NCBI RefSeq assembly: GCF_003672135.1 | Contig: NC_039519.1 | Location: forward strand, 310,001-374,000 | DNA length: 64,000 nucleotides | Source: Ooceraea biroi | Taxonomy: Eukaryota > Arthropoda > Insecta > Hymenoptera > Formicidae | Direction of reading: 5' to 3' | Shown here: positions 1-11,813 of the stretch, piece by piece | How the letters are laid out: each line of letters starts with the position of its first letter | How positions within the stretch are numbered: position 1 is the first letter of the stretch | Notes under the pieces: model-generated | Seen by the model: only the letters and a program-made list of their open reading frames with translations | Told to the model about the DNA's origin: nothing | Database searches by the model: none | Position numbers and translations under genes: made by a program

Positions 1-3000
1 TGCTCCGTTGGAACGTATAATATTGGACACATTGCGCCCGCAGAATGAATCTTACTAAGTCTTGCGCTCACAGGATCGGGATTTACGATTATAGCACCTA
101 AAGTCAAACAGGTAAAGTTCGTATAAACAATTAATTTTTGCTAAGTTTAAAACAATGTTAATTTTTATAACTTTGTAAGGTATTGGCAAAAGATATCTTA
201 CACAGTAAAAAATAAAATGTTAATTTTAACATTTTTTGCATGTCCCAGAAAGTCCACTCTAAATTTTAAGTTAAAGTAACTCATTCGTCATATGTTACTT
301 CTTGACAAACTAGAAATGTTAAGTAATTAACACAATACTTTACATTTGTTTTTGTTATTGTAACTTTAAGTGTGATGTAAAAATAACATACAAAGTAATT
401 GAAAACTACATGGAAGAGAAGTTACAATAACTCATCAGAAAAGTTGATAGAACATTTTCGTTCATACAATATGAACATTTACTTTTTATGTTATATTAAC
501 ACATGATAGTAATTGTTTCAACTTAAATTATTTTTGATAGAAACATTTAATGTTAGTAAATTTGATTACTTTATATGTCAAAGTTCATGATTATTTGAAG
601 ATTTACTTTAACTTCTTTTAGAATGTTAAACTGACTTTGTGACATGTTGATTGTTTAAAATTATTGTGTTAAAAGCATTTGAAATAATATTCCATTTCTA
701 AGAGACATACACAAAATGTTAAGTTATGAAGTTAACATTAATGTAACATATAAAATTGTTATAAAAGTAATAACATATCAGTTGTATGTTAATTTTACAT
801 TGAAGTAGTAATCAAAACATGGCAACGCAAGAAAGTTTTAACATATGGACGCAGAATTTTTAACGGTGTATGTATGAAATTATATATTTTGATAATTACT
901 GTGTTCTATCTGCTGATTAGCGTCTGTTGGAACGTCGTTGTAAATCGCGTAGAATAATGCGGCGACAGGATCATGCTGTGGATCGGGAAGAAGATTTTCC
1001 CGAGTAACAACGTGCACTTCAAGAGACAGTAACGTTAGATATTGATGCTGCAAACAATTCGACAGAGCAGAAAATTAATTAATTTTAAATTTGCCACGCG
1101 TAAGTAAAATGAAAATAACAAACCTACCGCACTGACTGCTCTGACGTTTTGAATATTCTCACTTGAGACGTTACCGTAGCTCTCCTTAGACAAGCACTCA
1201 ATTTGACCATACGAAGAAGATTGCTGATCCTTATTTTGTTTATATAACAACGGATTTTGCAGTGCCTTTTTCAAAGAAGGATTTAAACTATCTTCGGATG
1301 TCTTATCAGAGTGTTGTGTAAATCCGAAGGTTTTGCTATCGTCGAACGTCCCACTCGACAGGATTTCCTGGGACGTTAACGAAACAGATTTCTTCACAGT
1401 TGAGTCATCATTTATTGAATGATCAGAAGAAGTTTCTGACTTCCGGCTGGATTCATCCTTTTTGTTATTAATATTAATTAGTGAATGCGGCGTATCTTTT
1501 ACCGTCCTCTTCTTATCGCGCAGTTTGATATCACGATTTTTCTCCAGTAAATATCTTTTAGCCCTAATCCAATTTGTGACGCCCTTAGGAGATGGTGGCG
1601 TCACGAGCGGCTTAATCGTCAATAAATTATACCCCGCCAGTGTTCGCTTAATGTGGCAAGTTTTCATGGCTGCTCCAGAGGCGTGAAATTCATTGACTTT
1701 CATTCTTCGCCACAAACCGAGGCTCGTAACATCTTCTAAGCTAGATTTAAACGCAGGCACATCGAAGTACGCAGAGCTCGTGCTTGCAGACTCCTTTTGT
1801 TTTCTAAGATCACATTTATTACTGAAGAATGGCTTCTGCGCTCTGCACCTCGGTATGCCGTACAATGTCATGCTTCTTAGAACCCTTTCGGGATCGGGAG
1901 GTTTGTACCTTGTGGTAATCGTGATCGATGCGTTCCTTGGTGATCGAGCAATGCTGCTCACTTCCAACGATAAACTTTGACTAAAATTCTCAATTTTTTT
2001 ATTAACACTTTGAGTGAAAGTTGTATCGCACGTGTCTTCCTCGTCTTCAAAATCCGTTTCGGGAATAATGTCGCGACCTTGCATCGATCTTCTTGCCAAT
2101 TTACGTATGTTTGACGAATAGTTTCTTTCTGGAGACGTGTCGCTATTACTCTTTTCTGTACGCTGGCTGCTTGAAACGCTATCATCATTTTTGTTGCTGA
2201 AAGAAAGTACAGTCGCATCCGCATACGCTTGATCAACGAAATGCCCAATTGCGGCTAAGCGCTCAGACTGACTCGCGGGATGATTTGACTCTGTATTTTC
2301 TACCTCATCATGATTCAAGAAAGACAATCTCTTACGAACCTCCTTAATTTCCTGATGTTTCACTGATGAACTTTCATAACTTTCTATCGCCTCATGGCTT
2401 ACCGTTGTTTCATTAGCTTTCATAGCGTTTGAGTTATCAGTACTTTGCCTACAAGTATTATAAATATTACAGAAATTAATACTGCAATTTAAATATAATA
2501 CATAATAATTACAAGAATTTTATTCGCCATAATAATAATTACATGTAGATAAAATTTCGAAATTATATAACAAATACAAGAAATCTTACACAATATCTGT
2601 TTCCTTAATTGTTGCTCTTTCATCATTGTCGCTCTTCCTTTCTGAAAAATAAATATTTTACTTACACAATGAATAAACAATTAAATGTAATCAAGTTTAC
2701 TCAAATTATTTACCTAGATCCAAGCTTGAAAAATTTGTTCCGCGTTTCTCACGCAGTAAGCTCATACGTAGCAGGTGCGTCTTACGTTTCGGGGTAGTAG
2801 AGGTTGAAGCAGCATCGGACATCGCTACGTGTCTTTCTTTCGGAGATTCACATTTTCCAAGAGGACTCCTACTGGTTTTCGGAGACGTGATAATGATATT
2901 AAGAGGCGAGTAATTTCCCGACAGACGCCCCTTGCCTGGAGAACTGTATTGTCGTTTTGGCGTTCTAGCAGTCGCGTTTCTCCGTTTACCGGGCGACTCG

Positions 3001-5708
3001 TCGGTCTCGAAATCCAGCTTCCTTTTCTTCGGCGTTCCCTCGAGCGTAGCTCGAGGTATATCCCTTTTCGCGGACTTGTAAACACATATACGTTTCTCTT
3101 GCCTATTAATCGTGATATCACTCTCGAGTTCAGAGTCGGAAGAGTCGGTATCGATACCTGCAGCCCCATCAACACTCGATATCGTAAATTTCGGTAAGAT
3201 ACTGTATATTTCCTGATGCGAACAATAATTACTGTCTAACAGAGCCCTTCTCTGAGCACGTAATTTTGCATCTACGTAATTACGCTTATGTTCTTCATGA
3301 TCTTTTATATTGTATTGGTTGATATCATCTGTAGTCCCAGATGCTTCATCTACGTCGTAAACATCCAAGTCCTGATGATCTAATGGTAATTGATAAGTAA
3401 TGCATAGTTCTTGCCTTCTCTTCTTCTTTACTATGTTTCTCTTCTTATCTTTGAGATAATATATCTTTTTTATAAGAGTATCTCGCAAATTTTTATCACT
3501 TTTAATAAATATATGAAAGTAACATCTATTTACAAAATCATATAATTCTTTTCTTAAATGGTACTGATTAGGATTACTTGCATTAAAATGCTCGATAACA
3601 TCCACTAGATGTAAATTCTTGTAGAAATCACACATATGATTTTTTCTTTTATTAATAACAGGCACAGCACGTTCAACATTTGCAGAAAGAACCGCAGTGC
3701 AGCACTTTCTGCTATTATTCTCACTTAAGCAACTTGTGCTGCTCTTTTCATATTTTAATATATTTTCATCTGAATCATCGACTCCATCAAATTGTGGAAA
3801 ATCGGTAAGCGTAACATTTTCACTCTCTTCGGCAATATTATTTGTACTATTTGCCGATTCGGTGTTCCGTTTGTTAACTATGATACTGTTGGATTCCTTG
3901 CACACCGATTCCCAAGGACTTAGACTGTCCAGGTCTAAACTTGTAATGTTCAAATCTTCAACTTCTTCTTCCTCTGGATCATTTTTCGCTGGTTCGCTGA
4001 ATACAGAATACTGAGAACCAAGAACACTGTCGTCGTCTACGTTGGTCGTGGTTTCATTCTCTTCAGCTAGATTGGCCAACATCTCTACCAACTGTATGTC
4101 ATCTGCGTCCACTATTAAGTAAAGCGATAAAATTTTATCGATTTTTTACATTAATAAATAACACATTTTTACATCCATGCATTTCATAACTTACAAATAC
4201 TAGTATCCGTTACATTGCTCTGACTCCGATTTGCTTCTAAAAAGGCTAGCGATGCTAATTGCAGTAGCTTAGTATTGTCGGAAACCATCCTCTCAATGTT
4301 ATTCTCCTCAGACGCAAGAGACTCGGTATGATTTAGAACATAAGAGGCATTCAGGACATTTTTATCCTCTTCCACTTCAATAGGGTACGAAGGCACGATT
4401 GTATTCGAGACGACCGTTTCATCGACCTGAAATAAAACAAATTAAATGATGTACACATGAGATATCCGACATACGTCAATCGCACAGTCCTGGAACAGTG
4501 AAATACTTGTGATGCGGCATTCAATCTCTTCAGTAATTGCTCCTTCTGGTAAATATCGCTGCTCGTTGGAGGGAGAATAATTTTGCCAGGAGTTTTGGGA
4601 TACAGCAGTTGCGAGCTTGCGCTTTGTAAACCAGCTTGAGCCCTCCTCGCCCTTTCCTCGTTCCAGATCCCAGCGATACCGGGATTCAATACCAATTCTT
4701 TAGTGATACTCTGTCTGTTTAAAATCTCCGAAGCATGCGCGTCCACTTCCAGTTCGCACATACTTTGCCTGGTGACGGAGGTCGGGAGATACACTTGTGA
4801 GTTCGTCGAATCCATCGAAGACTTGTTCTGACTACCTTCGATCTCGCATCCTTGCAAGGAGTGTCTGTACTTTACGCAATTTAAATTTATTAAATTCATG
4901 CCGTAAAGATTGTAGTCCATCATAAATTGCAAAATGTAAGGAATGTGTGCCTCGTATAGTTGCATATTTTGATTGAGAACAGCACCATTCTGAAAAGAAA
5001 AGAATGTCACTTCGTTATTCCATTTCTTCTTCCAACAGAGTCAAGCATGACTACTACTTGCCCGTAACAAGTCTGCCGTTCTCTTAAGTATGGCAGGATT
5101 ATAGAAATATATTTTAAAGAACAAATGCTCCTTCTCGTGATAACCGTAGAAAGGTCTGTAAAGCATCGTACATCCAATAAGTACAAGGAATGACGTAGAG
5201 AGTAAATTATGTAACGACGCAATATTTTTCTAACAAATTTTCTCTTACATTCCTGACACCTGCTGGATTTTGTATACGTGCTGACTCGTAGACACTGTCG
5301 AGCCAAATGATGTATTTAAGGCAGAATCGATGGACGCAGCCAGTTGGTAAGCATAGCTGTCGGCATTTTCCTGAACCGTGCATGGCACGTACATGTATGG
5401 GAAGACACCGTGAACATGCAAACACGTTTTTTTGCCTGAAAAATGTCAAAGTTCGTTAAAATCTTTTATGATGTTGGCACCTGCTTGGTACGATGACCAA
5501 TTTGCTTGATAATTCTGTACAATCTTTAATACACCTAAAATGTATGACCAGGTTATTTGTAACACTTACCAGTAGCAGTTGATCCGAATATTCTGATTAC
5601 CGGCACTTTTTTTACCTCTGACCCACGAAATTCCGAGAATGTCACATCGAGTTCAGGTATCGGAGACGCTTGGTAACTCTCGATGTTCACCAAAGTAATG
5701 GAAAACAT
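1..5708 (-). CDS. REV3L: DNA polymerase zeta catalytic subunit REV3, N-terminal part (gene runs off the left edge)
   Basis: Catalytic subunit of the translesion polymerase Pol zeta. Exons on the minus strand, in coding order: 5708-5570, 5435-5249, 5155-5062, 4989-4507, 4426-4195, 4111-2714, 2641-2590, 2448-1128, 1047-900 and 97 to beyond 1. All splice phases agree, giving about 1,383 codons. The start (MFSITLVNIESY) and the motifs KKVPVIRIFG, KTCLHVHGVFPYMYVP, PFYGYHEKE and EAHIPYILQFMMDYNLYGMN are the conserved REV3 N-terminal domain. The large middle exons (4111-2714 and 2448-1128) are low-complexity and poorly conserved, as is usual for REV3. Exon 1047-900 reads LTLLSLEVHV...PDPQHDPVAALFY, the block that opens the conserved polymerase half. 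The exonuclease-like and polymerase domains and the C-terminal Cys motifs lie outside the window. The third donor is GC (CGG|GCAAGT). The 4507 donor is the least certain border. The last intron carries a 668-bp mobile element. Confidence 0.93.
201..868. mobile_element. 668-bp short-TIR element (copy 1), inside a REV3L intron
   Basis: The ends are CACAGTAAAAAAT and, on the other strand, CACCGTTAAAAATT, an imperfect ~13-bp terminal inverted repeat. The element is flanked on both sides by TA (199-200 and 869-870), which looks like a 2-bp target duplication. The interior is AT-rich, full of GTTAA/TTAAC words, and has no meaningful ORF, so it is non-autonomous. It occupies most of the 802-bp intron between REV3L exons 1047-900 and 97-1. 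A near-identical inverted copy lies at 56609-57276. I cannot assign a superfamily. Confidence 0.8.
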
Positions 5709-6414
5709 GTTACGGCAGTTTTGTAAGGGAAATTACACGCGAGGAAGCTTTACAAACAAAGACTGGTAGTTGAAAATAAAGAACAACTAATAATGTTTTA
5801 CGCACGAGATTTAAGAGAGCAGATCACCGTGACAAGTTCGAACTGATTCAAATAATACATAACAGATACACGGACATAGCACGCAGTTCATTTGGATTGC
5901 TCCTTGTGCACTTAAAACGCGATAAAAGCACATTTGCACATTGTCACGAAAGAGAGAGAAGTAAAATGTGTAGAAAGTGCAAGTAAACCGAGCAGAAACA
6001 CGAGGCAGGAAAATTGGGCGCATGCGCAAGATTTGCAGGTTAATTTCAAACTTCAAATAGAAGCTACAATAATTTGTAATAAATATAATTCTGTCAAAAG
6101 TTTCTTATTATTGTTAATATTATATATTTATTTAGTTTATTATTATATATTTATTATTTTATTTTTTATTTAATAAATTATGGACGGTTTTGAAATTATA
6201 GCATGCAAACATGTTAAAAAATCGAATACTATTAAAAAATTTACTGTTAGAAAAAAGCAAAATGCCAGTTTCAATTTAATAATTTCGACAAAGACAGAGA
6301 AATAAATGTTAAATAACGGGAAAAGATGCATCTATAAAGATAATTATAAATTTATTTAAAAAGATATTACTTTATATAACGAAGATCGATTGTGACAATG
6401 AACGTTAAATAACG
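5709..6414. other. Intergenic region between REV3L and Nup85
   Basis: The REV3L promoter side should lie just right of 5708. The stretch near 5940-6050 is the least AT-rich part; beyond it the DNA is low-complexity and AT-rich. An AATAAA on the minus strand (6356-6351), about 60 nt past the Nup85 stop, is a plausible Nup85 poly(A) signal. I see no other gene. Confidence 0.5.
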
Positions 6415-9400
6415 TTAATGTTCAACCAGGCAACCTTCTAAGCTTAGAGCTCGTGCCAGATTTCGTGCGACGCCTAGCCGGAAGATGGAAATTTTGTCTT
6501 GAAATTTCGCATCATCACCATGAGCTTCCGCACAACGTAGCAACTCGTAACAGTCGTTGGAGGAGAAGATCACGTCTTCTGCTTCCAACAGTGGTATGGC
6601 ATCCGTGAGAAGAATAGACCAGAAACTGAAAAATAATTTACAAATAATTTACATTAATATCTTAATCTAATTACGGGGTAAATAACAACTTACTATTTCG
6701 GCGTCAGATTCGAAACCAGGAGGGAGACCAATAAACTCGCTGCTTCTCGAAACTCACCAATCCCATACATTTGATGAAACTCACAATACTTTCCTAAATA
6801 TAGTAGAAATACTTATAGTAAAATACAGGGTGTCCCGGGTTTTAACCGACAAACCGCGGGAGCATATTCTACTAGTGGAAATAAGAAAAAATTCTTATAT
6901 CGAGTTTGCTTAGAAATGCTTCATTACAAAGTTATAAACCAATATTGAAAAGAAATATGAGATAAGTAACAACGGATTTTTTCGCAAAAATAAAAATTAT
7001 CTACGCAATGATTTAGTGACGCATTTCAAAATGTTGTCCTTGCACATCGATACAAGCTAGACACCGACGTAGTACAGAATTTGTTACGGTACGACATTCC
7101 TGACAATTTTGTTGCATCTCAGTAACTGAATTAGTAATTCGTTGCTTTAAATCTTCAAGCGAGATTACTTCTGTACTGTAAACTTTATTTTTTAAAGTTG
7201 CCCATAAATAAAAATCAAGAGGGGTCAAATCGGGCGATCTTGGAGGCCAGAAAACCGGTGCTCCTCGACCAATCCACCTATGAGCATAATGTTCATCTAG
7301 CCAGTTTCTAACTTGTCTAGCATAGTGCGATGGACAACCGTCTAACTGTATCCAGCTGTTTTGGCGAAACTGCAGTGGCACATTTTCCATCAAAATTGGT
7401 AAATCGTTTGATAGGAATCTTCGAAAAGATTCCTCATTTGAAAACACTTTTGGCATTCTGATAGTAATTGCTAGTTGACACGACGATTGAAATCTAACAG
7501 CTGCTGTTGTGAAAGTAACAATCATACTGAATCGTTTCAACATAGTGAACATGAATACATGTGAATACACGTAACATAAACATTTTCGACCTTCCAAATT
7601 CTACACTATGTTCCGTTGTTACTTATCTCATATTGGTTTATAACTTTGTAATGAAGCATTTCTAAGCAAACTCGATATAAGAATTTTTTCTTATTTCCAC
7701 TAGTAGAATATGCTCCCGCAGTTTGTCGGTTAAAACCCGGGACACCCTGTATAGCAGCATATAATAAATGTTAATGTTTTATATAATAATAATATATTTA
7801 TTAATTATAATCTTTTACCCAGAAATGTGAGTCTATCACTAGCCAACATGCAGGAGCCCAAATTTTCCAACAAGTCGCGGCATTCCAGCTCCCCGTGCTC
7901 CGCATAATGTTTCAGAAACTCGTCCGCGATGTACGTGGTGAAGTTACCGTCATGTGCCTTGAGCGCCCACGTAAGAGCGTTGCCCAATCTTCCTTGCTTT
8001 ATGCTCTTCATCCCTTGAATCTTGCATATACTGGTAACTGAGTGACATATCTTTTTAAGTTATCGTAAATATTATTCAAAATTAAAGGAGAGAAACTGAA
8101 GTGGAATTTTACCAACGTGCGGCATGTTATTGTCTCGTGCTATATCGATAATTTTGTTAATCCTCGCTTCCGTGCCGGTCGGTAGTGACTGCAATAGAAT
8201 TTCTAGCCTTGCTAAACCTTGTATGGGGCAATGTACCAAGTAGCTCGCGCCACATTGCCACAACGAGCGATGACCCATTAACGTGGATCCGTACTCTAGT
8301 ATGACCGATTCGTGAAGCTGTGCAGTCACGCTATAAGAAAGAAACGTGCGTATAGTAGTAAAATAAAATAAAATGTTTTAAACTAAAATAAAATAAAATA
8401 TTTTAAAATAAAATAAAATATTTTAAAATAAAATAAAATGTTTTAAAATAAAATAAAATAAAATGTTTTAAAATCAAATAAAATGTTTTAAAATAAAATA
8501 ATGTATGATCTTCATTCGTGTGCGATTAAATTATGTTTGGACTCACTTGGACTTGTCCTTGCTCAGAATATTCAATTTCCCGCATTTGTACAACAAGTCC
8601 ATCAAATGAGCCGCGAACCAGCCATTGTCGCTCATGTATTGTATCTCCTTGATGACTTGATACAAATCGTTCTCCATTAAAGCGAGGATTACGCGGTCCA
8701 GGTGCCTATTAGCTTGCCACCTCTCGGCAACGCTGTTCGCGTAGCGCGAGAGCTCCGGCTGTTTGCAGCAGGGAGCCGAGTAAAATAATTTTGCCGCCAG
8801 TAATTCGTACCACGCTTCCGTGTACATGGAATACTCCCACAGCACCGACTCGTCTCCTGCTAGTAACTGTAAAGCAAATGTATTTTTCATACGTGTAACA
8901 AAAAACCCAGAAACTTTACTTTACCGACCTTCATGAGAGTTTCCAAGTTGCTGTCTATGACAAAGCAATTGGTTTCCAGATTCGAGCAAAGATCCATCTG
9001 CCAGTGTTTCCACTGCATGAGAAACTCATTCACGGAATATCCGCCGTACACATTGTACACCGGCATTGTCCTGATAATGTCATCCGCAGTGATGAACGCC
9101 GAATGGTCCGCCTTACTGTGCAGGGCGAGAAGACGGCTGACCAGGTTTAATTTCCCATGGAACGCACAGCCCATCACGATCTCCCAGTAATTTGAATTCT
9201 CCAAGTCCGCGCCGACAGTTTTCTGCGACAATACTTTTGCCGCGAGCAGTTCCCTCGAAGGGAAGTGGAAGCTGATCCAGTCTAGCACCTGCGGTAGTAT
9301 GACGTCACCTGTGAACGTGATGCAAACGTCAACGAAGGAAGTGCGATGCGTTCAAGACAAACCCGTTCTCTTAAATGAAGATGTTAACGTATATATTTAT

Positions 9401-10404
9401 TAATATAAATAATGTATTTGTATCTTTCGAGACCTTACCTGGAACAATATCCACGTAAAGGATTTCCGTTAAGTGCCAAACGCACTCCACTTGATAAAAT
9501 ATAGTGAGAAAATTTTCCAACACTATCTTCTCTTCTGACAATGGTTCCTTCGGCAAGATTTCCTGTAAATTTTCCACGCAAGCTCTCAAGATGGATCTGT
9601 ATTGCTTGCTGTGTTTAAGCAGCTCTGGCCGGATATCACCAGACAAGGATTTAAGATTTTGAACCGACAAGAAAACACCATTGCTCTCGTTGACCAATTT
9701 ACGCAAGAGGGGTGAAAACAATATAACTTCTGGTCTGAGAAAGTGCACTTTGGCATCACACGGTGCAAACTGACTTTGAGTATCTAGAATTAATTTGTAA
9801 CGTTGCAGGATAATGATGTATGATTTTTTAACTTTTATCTTAAGAAATATGTTTGCACATGGATAAAACATTTTTAAAACTAATTTTTAATAAAAATGAT
9901 TTTTTACAACCTTGCGAGTCTTTGTCTATATGTTTGTACGCGTGAATTCCAAATCTGTTGTTATTAATCCAGGTTGTTGTAATACCCGCTCTCCTGCAAA
10001 TGTCATCTCCTATAACCTATAAAAAGCGGCAAGGTACGAAAAATTATTTAATGTGCGCGTAATAGGGTTGACAAATTTCAGATTGTTTTAGTTCTTGTCA
10101 TTGATCTCCGTACATTAAATATTTAATAAACTTTTGAGATTTTAACATAAAAATAACAGTTTAAAGAATAAACCTCTACCCATTCGATCGAGTAGATGAA
10201 TAAACGTACTCGTACGTCACTTAAATTTTTATTAAATATATTGTGATTTATAAAAATTGAAATGTGAATTAATTAAAAACGCAATATTTTATAGTATATT
10301 AAAATTGTGCTACGATATTATATATTTTTTGTATATCCAAAATATGAAATTTCGATTGTGTACATTTTACTTACAACTATTTGTGCATTACTGACTTCGT
10401 CCAT
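6415..10404 (-). CDS. NUP85: Nuclear pore complex protein Nup85
   Basis: Scaffold nucleoporin of the Y-shaped (Nup107-160) outer-ring complex. Nine exons in coding order: 10404-10375, 10016-9911, 9783-9439, 9308-8929, 8866-8547, 8330-8113, 8037-7819, 6793-6694 and 6625-6415. Phases agree throughout and give 642 aa plus stop, close to the ~656 aa of vertebrate Nup85. Recognisable blocks are the N-terminal Lys/His-rich start, VLDWISFHFP, LLAGDESVLWEYS, VILEYGSTLMGHRSLWQCG, the helical-repeat segment SICKIQGMKSIKQGRLGNA, DRLTFLGKYCEFHQMYG and the C-terminal VARNLARALSLEG. The family fold is an alpha-solenoid, fitting the all-helical look of the sequence. The donor at 8928 (AAG|GTCGGT) is weak, but phase and homology require it. 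The intron between 7819 and 6793 contains a 924-bp mariner relic, and the intron between 8547 and 8330 contains an AAAATA-type simple repeat. Confidence 0.95.
6826..7749 (-). mobile_element. 924-bp DD41D mariner-type element, internally deleted, in a Nup85 intron
   Basis: The element starts CAGGGTGTCCCGGG and ends with its inverse, with TA on both sides (6824-6825 and 7750-7751). The terminal inverted repeats are very long, about 130 bp. The minus-strand ORF 7597-7013 is 194 aa. It carries a transposase C-terminal half with LDGCPSH, FWPPRSPDLTPLDFYLW and a tail. There are 41 residues between the D of LDG and the last D of SPDLTPLD, so this is a DD41D-type mariner relative (the spacing described for rosa-like elements). 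The first catalytic Asp and most of the DNA-binding half are missing: MPKVFSNEE is joined directly to the middle of the catalytic domain. It is a dead derivative of the same parent as the 689-bp arrays at 53.7 and 60.7 kb. Confidence 0.85.
8360..8505. repeat. AAAATA/TTTTAAAATA simple repeat in a Nup85 intron
   Basis: Low-complexity DNA built from (A)AAATA and TGTTTTAAAATA words over about 145 bp, lying wholly within the intron between exons 8866-8547 and 8330-8113. No coding content. Confidence 0.8.
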
Positions 10405-10832
10405 GGCTATTCAAATCAATTCACTATTAATTTTATAACTTCAGCTGTACAATAATTAATATTTTTCTTTCTAAACAAGAACTGGCGGAATATCGAATAT
10501 TTTAGAATGAAAATGTGCGTGAGTTTACGCAGTTTACGACTCGAGCATTCGTATATACCATTACCAACCACACTTGACAGTTAGCAGTCTGAACAGAGAA
10601 GAGACGTCAAAATTCCCTAGAGCTTTTTCACTGTATCCTATTGGCAGCATTCAATATTTCTTATGAAAATGAATTATATTGCAAAATAAGCTCCTAAATA
10701 ATCGTTGCAATAACAAATGAATGCATATACTCGTGACGTAAACGTTTACGAATATTATTTATTAAAGTTTCATATAAAGCTTGACATTAACAGGAGAATA
10801 TAAAAATATTAATCTGTATTATTCACCTGAGA

Positions 10833-11706
10833 TTAAGGGGAAGCTGGAGTTGCTAGTGAACTATTTTTTCACTATAGCGATGGTAATTGCAGTTTCGAAA
10901 ATTCTCTTTATTGCTTGTGCAGAATAAAAAATCCTTTTCCACAAATGAAGTATAGATAGAAAGAAAGCCCGCTCTACAGGACTTTATATTCAAAATGGAA
11001 AAAAGTTAGAAAAGACAAATGCAAGTTTTTCACTTTTTTCTATTTTTAATATAAAGTCCTGTAGAGCGGACTTTCTTTCTATCTATACTTCATTTGTGGA
11101 AAAGGATTTTTTATTCTGCACAAACAATAAAAAGAATTTTCGAAACTGCAATTACCATCACTATAGTGAAAAAATAGTTCACTAGCAGCTCCAGCATCCC
11201 CTTAAGGTGATCCTGGAGCTGCTAGTGAACTATTTTTTCACTATAGTGATGGTAATTGCAGTTTCGAAAATTCTCTTTATTGTTTGTGCAGAATAAAAAA
11301 TCCTTTTCAATAAAGCAATAAAGAGAATTTTCGAAACTGCAATTACCATCGCTATAGTGAAAAAATAGTTCACTATAGCGATGGTAATTGCAGTTTTGAA
11401 AATTCTCTTTATTGTTTGTGCAGAATAAAAAATTCTTTTCCACAAATGAAGTATAGATAGAAAGAAAGTCCGCTCTACAGGACTTTATATTCAAAATGGA
11501 AAAAAGTTAGAAAAGACAAATGCAAGTTTTTAACTTTTTTCCATTTTGAATATAAAGTCCTGTAGAGCGGACTTTCTTTCTATCTATACTTCATTTGTGG
11601 AAAAGGATTTTGTATTTTGCACAAGCAATAAAGAGAATTTTCGAAACTATAATTACCATCGCTATAGTGAAAAAATAGTTCACTAGCAGCTCCAGCATCC
11701 CCTTAA
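10833..11706. mobile_element. Two adjacent TTAA-bounded foldback elements (locus 1)
   Basis: Two elements, about 10833-11205 and 11202-11706, share the middle TTAA. Each begins TTAAGG(G/T)GA and ends with its inverse, and each is almost entirely one long inverted repeat. The ends carry CTAGTGAACTATTTTTTCAC and the GATGGTAATTGCAG block. The centre carries the CCGCTCTACAGGACTTTATA palindromic unit around an AGACAAATGCAAG core. TTAA targets are typical of piggyBac-like transposition, but there is no transposase here, so the superfamily is inferred. Related expanded loci lie at 20052-21308 and 31183-33660. Short ORFs inside are hairpin sequence, not genes. Confidence 0.8.
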
Positions 11707-11813
11707 AGCACTGTAACATTGATTTTCGAAAACATTTCTCGACTGGATACATCGTTTTCGCATTGATATCGTAGAAAAATAGCAACAATGGAAAAATAAT
11801 CTTCATCTTATAT

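Noticed and set aside
4351..4430. Alternative reading of the REV3L exon 4/5 junction through donor GTATGT near 4475
   Set aside because: It would enter a frame that soon hits a stop; the donor after 4507 restores the long open frame of exon 5.
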